A DNA stretch of 64,000 nt. Origin: Zygaena filipendulae. Lineage: Eukaryota > Arthropoda > Insecta > Lepidoptera > Zygaenidae. The stretch is taken from the NCBI GenBank assembly GCA_907165275.2, contig OU015665.1, positions 6,014,001 to 6,078,000 on the forward strand. Reading direction: 5' to 3'. Of the stretch, positions 37,456 to 48,500 are shown in pieces. A program made the position numbers and the translations under genes. The notes beneath the pieces were generated by a model that was given only the letters and a program-made list of their open reading frames with translations, was not told the DNA's origin and did no database searches. Within the stretch, counting starts at the first letter, position 1, and each line of letters starts with the position of its first letter.

Positions 37456-38283
37456 ATGATGCTACAAATAATATTTCATTTAGCTGGTGCTGTTCAGTTT
37501 TTTTATGGGTGTTATTATGATCATACATACGTCAGAATACCCGAAAGCCCAGACCGAGTATCTAACCCTTTTGGTGGAAAGCTGAAATTTCTGACTTTCC
37601 TTAATGCTGTAAGTACACAAGTTTAAAAGTTTCACAATTAGATGTGTAACAGTTTAGATCAGTGAAGAAGGTGTTTTCCTCTATGCAATTCAAAGTCAAA
37701 CTTTACATACATCTTTGTGTTTTAGATGATACAAACGGCCTACTTCACAGTGGCACTACTAAATGATCTCTTCGGTAACAATGAACCTACACCATCTCAA
37801 AAGCCATTAATACGGCGAGTCAAGGATACGATGTTCAGCACTATCGCCTACCCAGTGTCCATGTTTGTTGGAACTACATTCTGGGCCATTTATGCACTAG
37901 ATAGAGAACTAATTTTACCTAGTTTTCTAGACGGTATTTTCCCAGGTTGGTTGAATCATGTGATGCATACAAACATTGTTATATTCATGCTTATTGAACT
38001 TGTTACTTCATTTAGAATGTATCCAACACGTAAACAGGGTCTAGCAATACTGACCACATTTATGTTGTGTTATATGATTTGGATCCATATTGTGTACTTT
38101 TACACAGGAAATTGGGTGTACCCAATTTTAGCTGTATTTAACTGGCCACTGAGGGTTATGTTTTATGTGTTTAGCTTGGGTTTTGTGCAGTCTTTGTATG
38201 TGTTAGGTGAAATGTTGAATGGAGTAGTATGGAATAAGGAAATAGAAGACACTGTCAGATCTGGAAAGAAGAAAGCTAAGTAA
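37456..38283 (+). CDS. AIG1: AIG1/ADTRP-family (FAR-17a/AIG1-like) integral membrane threonine hydrolase
   Basis: Two exons, 37456-37608 and 37726-38283, joining in phase 0 to 236 residues. The downstream ATG at 37726 is the first codon of exon 2 and not the start, because exon 1 supplies the first helix and the catalytic Thr. Known family members are multi-pass membrane enzymes that hydrolyse fatty-acid esters of hydroxy fatty acids (FAHFAs) with a Thr/His pair. The candidates here are Thr47 (KFLTFLNA) and His132 (WLNHVMHTN), each inside a predicted helix as expected. Further family blocks: YPVSMFVGTTFWAIYALDRE and YPTRKQGLAILTT. The C-terminus ends KKAK, an ER-retrieval dilysine signal. Length fits the family (about 230-245). 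Confidence 0.95.
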
Positions 38284-38391
38284 TTTTAAATTCCTTTTTT
38301 CCATTTTAAATTATTGAGGCTAAGGCTAATTTTATTTTATGTAACAAACATTTTATCAGGGATATTTACTGTTTGAACGACCTATTTATAG

Positions 38392-38397
38392 AATAAA
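38392..38397 (+). terminator. AIG1-like gene polyadenylation signal
   Basis: AATAAA 109 nt after the stop codon. Additional AATAAA motifs near 39837 could give a longer 3' UTR. Confidence 0.55.
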
Positions 38398-41300
38398 ACT
38401 GATAATTTTAATGGATGTGTTAAACTTTCTGTACTTATCAGGTCTTTATAAAGTTTATCAAATTAAATTGCTCAGCTGAAGCATTTGATAACTGCATAGC
38501 TACTTATATCATAGGTAGTTATTAATATAACATAATATTGTTAAAAAAAATTGCGACCCTATTGTAAGCAAGCTATTATTGAGTTATAAAGCTAAAACTT
38601 TCATTGATGATATTAAAAGATGTAAAAGTGCAATTTACAGTAATTACATTTCTGCATTATAATTGCAGTTTGTGGGCAAGAAACAAAAAATCAAAATTAA
38701 CGATATTGAAATTTCTGATGACACTGGGGAACTTTTCCATGTCTGTAATAAGTAGCTTCATATCTGAAATTCTGGTAGTTACTAATGTGAGTTAATTAAT
38801 ATATAATAATAATAATAAGACTTAAAACTTCATATTTAGCATATTATGTTCAGGCACTTAAAAAAAAGGCTGTTTTAATAAATGATTCATTTTTAATGTA
38901 CAGATTCTGATCATTCCAAAAACTATGTTGCATATTTTTATTTATTTCTAATTTATTTTTTAAGTAGTTCAATTTACTTTCACCAATCCATGTTGGGAAA
39001 TTATTTTGTTAATTAATTTTTTGTTAATTAATTTGTAGTTCTATTATTTTGACATTTTTGTTTCTTTTATTGCTAAAATCTCATTTTAATTTAGAATAAG
39101 TGTATCAAAGAAATAAGTTATGTTAACTTTGCATTTAAATTTTCATACTAGGTATAAACTATAAGATATTATAATTAAATTTGTACCTAAAACTGTTGTA
39201 AAATTATGAACAAATAGGTTGTAAGCTTCCCCCTTAGTGTGACTCATGCCCATGTTTTCACCAACAATTCCTAAACGATCCCCTTACTAAGATGGCCCTA
39301 AGCAAAGGCATTCCCTAAACCAGCCCCTTACCTAACTCTGTTTTCACCAGTTTAAGTGATACCTATAATCGGGTCCTTACATAGGTGACAGTATTTTTTT
39401 ACGTAGTGTTTCTGAGAACCTGAGTTACTTTTAACGATAAAACATGAATATTTCAGAATTTCCTAACATTTGAAAGAAAATCATAGAAAATAATAAATAG
39501 TATGTAGCAATCAAATAAAATAGATTTTTTTACACTAAATAATTAAAAAGTGGGCTTGATTTACAAAACTTATTAGCTGTATGGCGATCTCTTTGCCAAA
39601 AAAAGATGACAGTTGAAGCTTGATACTTGATAGGCAGAGTTCTGTGCCTATAGTAACTAGGAATGTGTTCAATCAACTTGTTGCTATATTCAGAGAATAC
39701 ATATATACTCTGGTTATAATATCATACTCTAGTTATGTAGAATATATTATATTCTATTTGCTGATGTAATATTGGTTGCTTGCTATGTAAAAGTATGTAA
39801 ACAAATTTTAGAATGAAAGCAATAACTTTTCTAATAAAATGCATCTTCTAGAATAACCTTTTTTATTTATCCTCAAACTTTTACTATAACATTAAATGAA
39901 ACAAATTCTATTTTAAAAGCACATCACTTTAATAACTTAATATTGGAATACTTTGCAATTATACTAAATCATAATAAAATATAAATAGGTATATTCTTAT
40001 GTTAAAAAAAAAACTCAGTGTGCACCAAACATTTTATACGAATTACACATACTTTGGGTCTGCATAAGTTACATAAAATATAAAAAAAAAACTAAAGGTG
40101 ATTAAGATCACATTTTTAGTTAAAGCCCTTACTGCAGAGAAATTAGCACCAACCGCTTTAAAAGAATGCATTAAAACTGAACTTGATAGTTGAATACCTA
40201 TGTAGACAGTAGAATACTATTCTTTTATGATAGCTGCAGTATTGCAATATTTATGAAAAAGTTTGATTGAAACCACCAAAACTAGTAATTTTTGGCACTT
40301 TTTCGAAACATATATAAATTATCATGTTTAAATGCTGCAGAATCATCGTCATCATCATCAAAACTTTGAATTTATCTTATTCTTCTACATATTCAATATT
40401 TTCTTAAAAATCAAATAGGCAATCTTGATAAAAATTTAAAGCAGATTAGAGCTACATTCTCATATCAAAAAAATATAATTTTCTCTCGCCAAACAGTGGA
40501 GTATCAACTTAAAAAATAATTAAGTGGCATCAAAACCCAAAACCTTACTATACAGACATCATTTAGTTCAAAAGTTGCCAAGCGTTAAATTACATTTCAG
40601 ACTATGTGTACCGATCGAGGAAATAGCACATGAAGAGAACTAAAGCATGGTAGGTATAACAGGGTAGGGCTGAGTTTATTTTGATTGTCTATAAATATTT
40701 TAATCATTACCTATTTACAGAATAGTTTTATTTATAATATGCCAATAAGGCACCTCTTACAACTGTACTAAATCCCACTAGAATCATCAATTAGATTGAT
40801 CAAGTGCTTCATATTCATACATACACATGGACATAATACCAGCTTTGAGCTGCTTGTAGCCGTTAGTTGTATTTTAGGTAGGTACATTACATTATAATAA
40901 TACTACCTCAATAGTGGTAGTGTAATTTTATTCATCGTCATAAAATTAGGTAAATAGAGATGAGTCCTATATCTACATTGAAAATAATATAGACAAGAAA
41001 ATAATGCAGGAAGTCTATCTATAACCCTAATTAACATAAAAATATCCTTTAAAAAAAATAGATTACTAAAACCAGGTTCAATTATGGCCGTTAATATTTG
41101 CATGATGCGTGTAGAAACATTAGACGGACGGAAATAAAAAAAAAAAATTGGGTTCTTCTAGATTTATACATATTAAGTTCACCTGCATTTCTATCCGCAG
41201 ATGTCTAATGTAAATCATATCCTCTAAGATTTTTCGTTTCATAAAAGAAATCGAACTTTGATTTGATTAATAATTATAATACTTTAAAACATCTGAATAA

Positions 41301-41573
41301 TATATTTTTTTATTGTATTATTTGATAAAATAAAGTGTTGCATTTAAAAAAGATCAGACCGAAAAATAGGAAACTTATTGTATGAAAGGAAATGACGTTA
41401 ATATTTTTTTTTTACGAGTTTCGAGAACCTATTACCTATTTATATATTTTTTATTGTATTATTTGATAAAATAAAATGTTGCATTTGAAAAAGATCAGAC
41501 CGTTAAAAATAGGAAACTTATTGTAAACTTATTTTTTTTACGAGTTTCGAGAATCTATTCCCTATTTATTATA
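41301..41573. repeat. Tandem duplication, unit about 140 bp
   Basis: Two direct units, 41301-41441 and 41442-41573, both reading ttattgtattatttgataaa, aaaagatcagaccg, aataggaaacttattgta and ttacgagtttcgagaa. The second has lost a short piece. No coding content. Confidence 0.8.
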
Positions 41574-42144
41574 ATAGATTCGCTCTCGTGTCACGACTCA
41601 GGATCTATTGCGACTTCGAAATAGCTTTATGGAGTGTGTCAATGTCCCATCGTTTCACCTAGGTTTGAACACTTTTACAAATACTGCCACTCAAATACTT
41701 GCGTCCCTGTTAATTTTCAAAATGCTATACATAATACGATTTAGGGATTTGAAGATCTTGAGGTGTGTAGTATTTTAATATGCGGCCATGCATCTCTTAT
41801 GCAATCAATAATTAAGGCTAAGTATAGTCAGCATAAGAGAAATTGCATTCCGGTTTTATGAATATGAATAATAACAATAACACAATCTGTATCACTGAGC
41901 TTCCGACTCTATGGTTTCCTGAGCTCTGGTGACTAGACCAAACGTTTTCCTGAAATACAGTTGTTCAACAGAAGCGTGTTTATGAGCCTGTATTGCTGAT
42001 ATGAACTCGCATGGTAAGTGACATGATGACGTTGGACGGTCCCCAATAACACACATAAATAAAATTGAAGCGTCTGTTTGTAAATCCAAATTAACAGTTT
42101 TTCACTAAATGCATATGAAAGTATAAATAAATAAATAATAATTA

Positions 42145-42330
42145 TATATTTTTCTCTATGTCTGTTTGTTCCGGCTAATCTCTGAAACGGCTGGCCGATT
42201 TCAACGGGACTTTCATCAACTGGCAGATAGCTGATGTTACAAGGAGTAACTAGTTTTATTTTAGAAAAAAATAGTTCCCGCGGGAATTCCCAAACTCACG
42301 CGGGTGAAACCGCGGGGCATAGCTAATATA
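42145..42330 (-). repeat. GC-headed repeat, minus, diverged tail
   Basis: Head reads in reverse as ccgcgggaattcccaaactc to ggggcatagcta; the tail (tctgaaacggctggccgatt) differs from tails A-C. It supplies the first minus-strand AATAAA downstream of the KIAA0319-like stop. Confidence 0.6.
42255..42260 (-). terminator. Candidate polyadenylation signal of the KIAA0319-like gene
   Basis: TTTATT on the plus strand (AATAAA on minus) about 270 nt past the stop codon, inside a repeat copy. Confidence 0.35.
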
Positions 42331-42529
42331 TACATAATAGAGTTCTAAGGTGTACAAATAAAGAGTTCAATGGGGACACGTTCGGGTCAGCTTTTTTACA
42401 TCAAAGGATCACTGTATGGATTTTTACACTGTACTTGTTGTATGTCTTACTTAATTTTAGTTAGGTATGACTAGTATTTTGTTACTTGCAGTACTGTGCG
42501 GCCTGCGGGGTACCTCTACTGTAAGCGAG

Positions 42530-45500
42530 CTACGTCTTCACTTTGCGGGTCCCTTTGTAGTGGCCGTTCTTCCTCCACCCATTGGCGTGGCCCGCCTCGC
42601 CGTTTATCATGTGGTTGAAGGCTGTAGTTTTACTTTTCGACTCGAACAACACATCCGAGTCGGTTTCTGTCTCGGAAAGACTTTTGTTCGCAACTGGAAA
42701 ATATAGTACATAGTTCAGTTCTGTTAGTACCTACCTAAATCCTTACTGCTATAGATGCGAAAGTGAGTTTAGTTGTTTGTTTCTTTGTTTGTTACGCTTT
42801 TACGCCGTAATGGTTCGACCGATTGATCATGAATTTTTTTATATACAACGCACAGAAACGGACATAGGGTATCCCGGAATTCCCGCGGAAACTGCGAAAT
42901 TAATGCGGTTGAAACCGCGCGGAACAGCTAGTTATATTGTATAATAAAATGAATAGACTGCTGAGAAATATTGTAAAAAATGGGTCACGTAACATGAGTA
43001 TGTTCCCATGATGACATTGTCATTGTCAATCATGAGGACAATAGGCGATTTACAGACTGCATGGTGCAGATTGTGACTGTTCGATGATGTGTGTTATCTT
43101 GCTTGTGTAATTTGAGTCTATGTGTGAAGACATATCATTAGCAATTTGTTTTATTTAGTTTTTATATACCTATAAAAACAAGCTGTACCCGCGTTAATTT
43201 CGGAGATCTCGCGGGAATTTCGGGATAAAAAGAACCCTATGTTCTTTTCTGTACCTCTGAGAACGTATGCAATAATTAATTCGATTTCACCTGCATAAAT
43301 TTCAGATTTCCCGATGGGATTCCAGGATAAAAGTACCCTATGTGTAATTTTGATATATATGTATATATATTGTATATGTATATTATTGTAAAGTGACATT
43401 AGAATCCATTTAGTAGCTTTTGCATAAAAAGTAACAAATATTTATACATACAAACTTTTACGTTGATAATATTTATTTATTTATTTATTTTTAGGAAGAC
43501 CAACAGCTTTCAAGAATTGAATACAAAAATAGCAGCCAATTATAGGTCTCCGCTGATAGAAAACAGGATTAACTGTGCTTCTGGTCTTCCTAACACATAA
43601 ATAAACAAAGAAACAAACACTCAATAAAACAAACTGACAAACGAACGAAATAAATGAACAAATAAATAAATAAACAGCCCCCGCCCCCGGGACGGCACTC
43701 ACAGGGCTTGTCCTCGGCGTCGGCGTGCGGCAGCAGGCGGTAGGTGGTGCGCGGGCGGCGGCGCGGCGCGCACGCCAGCCGGCGCAGCGCGCGCGCGCAC
43801 CAGTAGCCGCCGCCGCACAGCGCCGCCGCCAGCGCGCCCGCCGCCAGCGAGAAGTACACCACCGACCAGTCTGCCACGCCACCGCACGACACACTCATCA
43901 AGATACGTATATATGGAAACACCTATCCACCTATCTGATTTCCTCTCTCTTATAAATCTGTCCACTCAAAGGTTGCCTGGGAGAGATAGCTTTAAGCGAT
44001 AAGGCCGCCTTATGTATACCTTTAAGTTAAATTTAAGAAAATTTGTAAACACTTTTTTTTAGTTTGGTGTACAATAAAGAGTAATCTGTCTATATTATAT
44101 AGCGATACGATACCCACGAACCAGTAGGTAGGTAACCGCTACGTGATATAGGTATGTTGTGTATCTAGGTGGGTTATTCACCATCACATGAATAAAATCA
44201 TTCCAATTAGAACATAGGATTCATAATACCCGTGAACGGTAATAGTTTTAAATTCAATCAGTTATGTTACAAGCAGTGACACGTGACTCACCGCAGTCGG
44301 GCTGCGCGTCGGGGTCGAGCAGCGCGAGCAGGCTCTGCATCCAGAAGGCGTCGCAGCGGCACGTGCGCGTCGCCTCGTCGCACGCGCCGCGCCCCGAGCA
44401 CGCGCTGAGGCAGCGCACCGAGCGCACGCGCGCCGCGCCCGCGCCCGCGCCCGCCGCGCGAGCCATGCTCAGCGCGCGGATGCCCTCCACCGGCGAGCCC
44501 TGGGCAGGGTCGTAATTTTTTTTTTTATGTCATAGGGGGCAAACGGCACACCTGATGGTAAGTGACACCAGAAGGCATGCAGGTGCGTTGCCGACCTGGA
44601 ATATCGATGGGAACTGGCTTTCAAGTGGGGCTGCGGGAACACACCGTTAGGTGCTTGGCGACAGATTTGCAACTTGAAGGTGGTAGCTAGCCAGCCGGGC
44701 ACTAGAGAGCGCCCTACCACCATGCTATGGTTTCCTCACGATGTTTTCCTTCACCGACAGCTCAAGCTAATTTTTAGGGTTTGTTGTTAGGTAGTTCATG
44801 ATCGATCACTAAGATGACACCCATACAATAGTTTAACATAGCATCGTCACCTAAAAACCCCGTCACTGGGCAGTGGGCTTAATAACGTTATAAGCAGTTT
44901 AATTGCGGGGTACAGGCTGAATTGGTGGACTTCAGACACGATTATGAATTGTTTTCTAATGCACTGATTTCCACAAGATGTTTTGCTTTATTAAAAGCAT
45001 ATGAAAAGATGGCTATCGGATCGAAATCGGAACAAAACTAAAAAAAATTTGGGAGTACCTTAGGCTCTGAAGAATTTCAAACCTCACCTCTTGAGACAGG
45101 AAGAAAATGATCTGCGTGTTGCCGGAATCCATTTCGCCCCTGAGCCGCGTCACGTTGACTTTCACATCGTCCTTGAGTAGCAGCGCCATCTTCTGGACGA
45201 GCGAGTCGAGCTGGCTCTGGGTGAAGCTGGCGACGGGCGCGTGCAGCGTCATCTCCAGCAGGTGCGCCTCGAGCGGGTCGGGCTTCACCTGCACGCTCAC
45301 CGCGTCGCGCCCCGTCGCGCCCTGGTCGTCCGTCACCGTCAACTCGAACACGTACCGCCCCGTCTCTATGTTTGTTAGCTGAGAACGTGCCGTGTCGTGG
45401 TTATAATGGGCAAGGTATAAAAATCAAAATCTTATTTAGTCCGTCAGTTATAGATAGTAAAAAAATAACAGACACGTTTTTTTTTGCTTTTTCAAATTAT

Positions 45501-48500
45501 TAAATAATTCTCAGATAAAACGCATCAAAGCTTAGGACTGGGAGCTCGTGACGTCATAATTAAGTGAAAAGTGTACCTAGGCGTGACGACACACGTAATT
45601 TCAACTCAATGTATCAATTAAGTAAAAATTTGACAGCCAAGAGTAGGACCAAAACGTGAACAAATTCGTTAGGCAAAGCTGTTCCTACACTTCATTCGGT
45701 CACCCCATCCACCACTCGCTGAAAATACATCCACTTAAAAATAAATCGACGAAGATATATTTATTTTGTACTAGCTGTGCCCCGCGGTTTCACCCGCGGT
45801 AATTTCGGAGTTCCCGCGGGAATTCCGGGATAAAAACCCTATGTCCATTTCTGTACCCCTGACAACTTGCATGTCAAATTTCATCCAAATCCGTTCAGCT
45901 GTTTTTGCGTGATTGAGTAACAAACATCCCAACAGCCACACTTATAATATTAGTAGGATTTTAGTAACGTCTTCGGCCTCACCATGAGTACCGGCTGCGT
46001 GTCGGAGTGCAGGATGACGTCGCCGGCGGCGAGCCCGTCGCCCGAGCGCGTCCACTTCCACGCGACGATGCGGAGGTCGTCCGAGGAGCGCGACCCGTTC
46101 AGCACGAGCACCGCCAGAGGCATGTTCAGTACTTGGTCGCCGCCCGCGTCCGCTTTCGGCGGACTATTCTTATCTGGGTGTCAAGTTAAACGACTAACAG
46201 TATAGAGTATTGAAGGAAGGTATTGTCAATATTTAAATTTCGTTCCAAATTAAAAAAGAAACTACATAATAGGGATGTTGACTACTATTGAAAATCAAAA
46301 TTCTAATTAGTCCGTCAGTTAGAAAATAAAAAAAACAATAGACACGTATTTTTTGCTTTTTTAAATAAATTAAAATATACAGAGATAAAGCGCATTAAAG
46401 TTTAGGATGAGGAGGTCGTGACGTCACTAACCGCAAAACAGCCATACAATCTGTCAGAATAGTGACGTCACGCGAAATTTCAACTCAATATATCGCCGTT
46501 ATTTTTTGATTACGTAAAAAAAGAAAAAATACGTGTCCAATATTTTTTAATAATCTACAAGACGGACTAAAAAATAAAAATTAGTCAACATGCCCATTCT
46601 CCCTATTTTTTATCCATGAATCTTATAAAATAAGTGATTCACGAAAACTGAGCGCTCAAGAAACAGTGAAACGCGCCGACGCAAAGCCATTTTTCTTTAT
46701 ATTGGTCCCCGATACACCCACTAATCTAAAGTTAGTAGATTTGACAGCTTTTACGTTTCAACAGTTCCTAATAGTTAGCAAAATGTAAATCGAAGAAAAA
46801 GAGAGAAACTATGATAAAAGGTGTACACAAATTTTAAACATTCAACTTCATCCACCATCTGAAAGGGTTTTTTTCTTGTCTAAACTTTATATTAAATAAA
46901 TAATATAAAATAAATAAACAGCCAAACAATAACATTATACTCGTATTCGTATATACATGGGTTATCCCATCACATGCTCCCAGAATTTTATTTATTGAAG
47001 AAATTTGGACCACTTTCTGAAAGGTACATTTTGTACAAAGAAATTATAACCGTGCAGTATATACAAACATGCAGTTCAGATTTGGATAAAGCGAGCGTCA
47101 ACTGGAACATGGAAATGCTGACAAATGCATCTAAATTCAGCAAAGGTTTCATACTACCTATACTACGTGACTGTCTCGGCCCATTTTCAAATCAACTTAC
47201 CGCGGGACTGCCCTCAGCCCTGTGTAGGGGGCTTCGCTGGATACCGTCGTGTTACGTAAGTATTACCACTTTATACTATCCCTACTCTGTCCCTAACGCT
47301 TGGGACGCCCGAGTTCTACTTCAGCACATTTGTCTTTTTCGATGACATTGACCAAGCGAAATTCTATTCTACCATTAACCCTGCGAACATCTCTGTAATA
47401 CCTCAGCGTAAGGAGTAGTTACAGTAGGTCAAAGCCATTGATCTTGTAATACGTGTAAACGCTGATCTAGGATAGGGTTGTCACAAGTAAAGATCCTATA
47501 AATAAAAGTCCCCGCTCCCCGATGCGGCGGTCCCTGTGGAGCGTCGTCAAACGATTGCCCTGTCTAGACGGCTTCGTCGAAACTCTGTCTATCCTCACCC
47601 CCGTTCCCACTTGTCGGGTGTCGAGTCCGGATTTTAATCGGATGCTCCAGTGGCAGAACATTTTATATGGAGCTATTCACACTTGTCGGAAACAGATTTT
47701 GTGTCGTCGCCGACAAGAAATGTCGGGTGTTTTGCGAGCCCTCTACGCCCGGAAAAAAAATCGTGGCGGATCTCGCTCGCCTATGAGTTAGTATGGCGCT
47801 GTTCACACATCTTGTCGGATGTCGGGGCCGACAACCCTCTCCCCGCTACCCCTTGTTGCGAGATCGCGGCGCGCAAACAGAGTTGTTGTGTTGGCGCCAG
47901 CCTCGACCGTGTCCGACAGCCGACAAGTGTGAACAGAGGCGCCGACATCCGATTAAAATCCGGATCCGACGTCCGACAAGTCGGAACGGGCTGTTAGTCT
48001 ATGCCTTGTGGTAACACATCGTACGGTTCTTTAGCCCACTGGCCTGCACAACTTACTTTGAGTGACAGTGACAGTGACGTTTTTGGTGGCCGAATTGCCT
48101 TTATCATCGATCACAGTGAGCGAGAAGACGTATTGCCCCTTGGTGAGTGCGGTGGCGTTAGCGACGGACTCGTTGTGGCGCAGCACGGTCGCGTTGGTGG
48201 GGCCGGCGACGCAGCGCCACGTGTACGCGACGACGCGGCGGTCGGCGCGGGACGCGCTCGCGTTCAACGTCACCCACGTTTGTGGGAGGGATATGAACTG
48301 CAATCATATTAGTGGCGTGACGACACAGGGCATGCTTATTAGTATCGGCATGCGTGTTTTTAATGATCGTATATAAAAAAAAATCGGTTAAAGACTTTCC
48401 CAGTACCCTTCAATGTGAAACGATGTGGGGTGGCTCGTCCGAATTGAAAACCGATTACAAATTTTCATCGGATTTTTACCAATTTCTTTTTTATGGGACA

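Larger units (their letters stand above)
38284..42529. other. 3' UTR and spacer between two convergent genes
   Basis: AT-rich. The AIG1-like 3' UTR starts here; AATAAA occurs at 38392 and further signals near 39837. A tandem duplication of about 140 bp is at 41301-41573. An unexplained minus ORF of 65 codons is at 41892-42089. The KIAA0319-like transcript ends from the right, with a minus AATAAA at 42255-42260. Confidence 0.5.

Noticed and set aside
37726..38283. AIG1-like protein starting at the ATG of 37726
   Set aside because: That ATG is the first codon of exon 2. Exon 1 at 37456-37608 supplies the first helix and catalytic Thr in the correct phase.
43481..43965. Several overlapping Arg/Ala-rich ORFs on both strands
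   Set aside because: Out-of-frame readings of the GC-rich KIAA0319-like exon 13; the true frame keeps DWSVVYFSLAAG after a good acceptor.
45983..46168. Acceptor at 46168 for KIAA0319-like exon 10
   Set aside because: It would put a stop directly after the junction; the acceptor at 46173 restores the frame (NKNSPPKADAGG).
46974..47345. 123-codon plus-strand ORF in KIAA0319-like intron 9
   Set aside because: No family resemblance, no splice or repeat support; composition compatible with chance.
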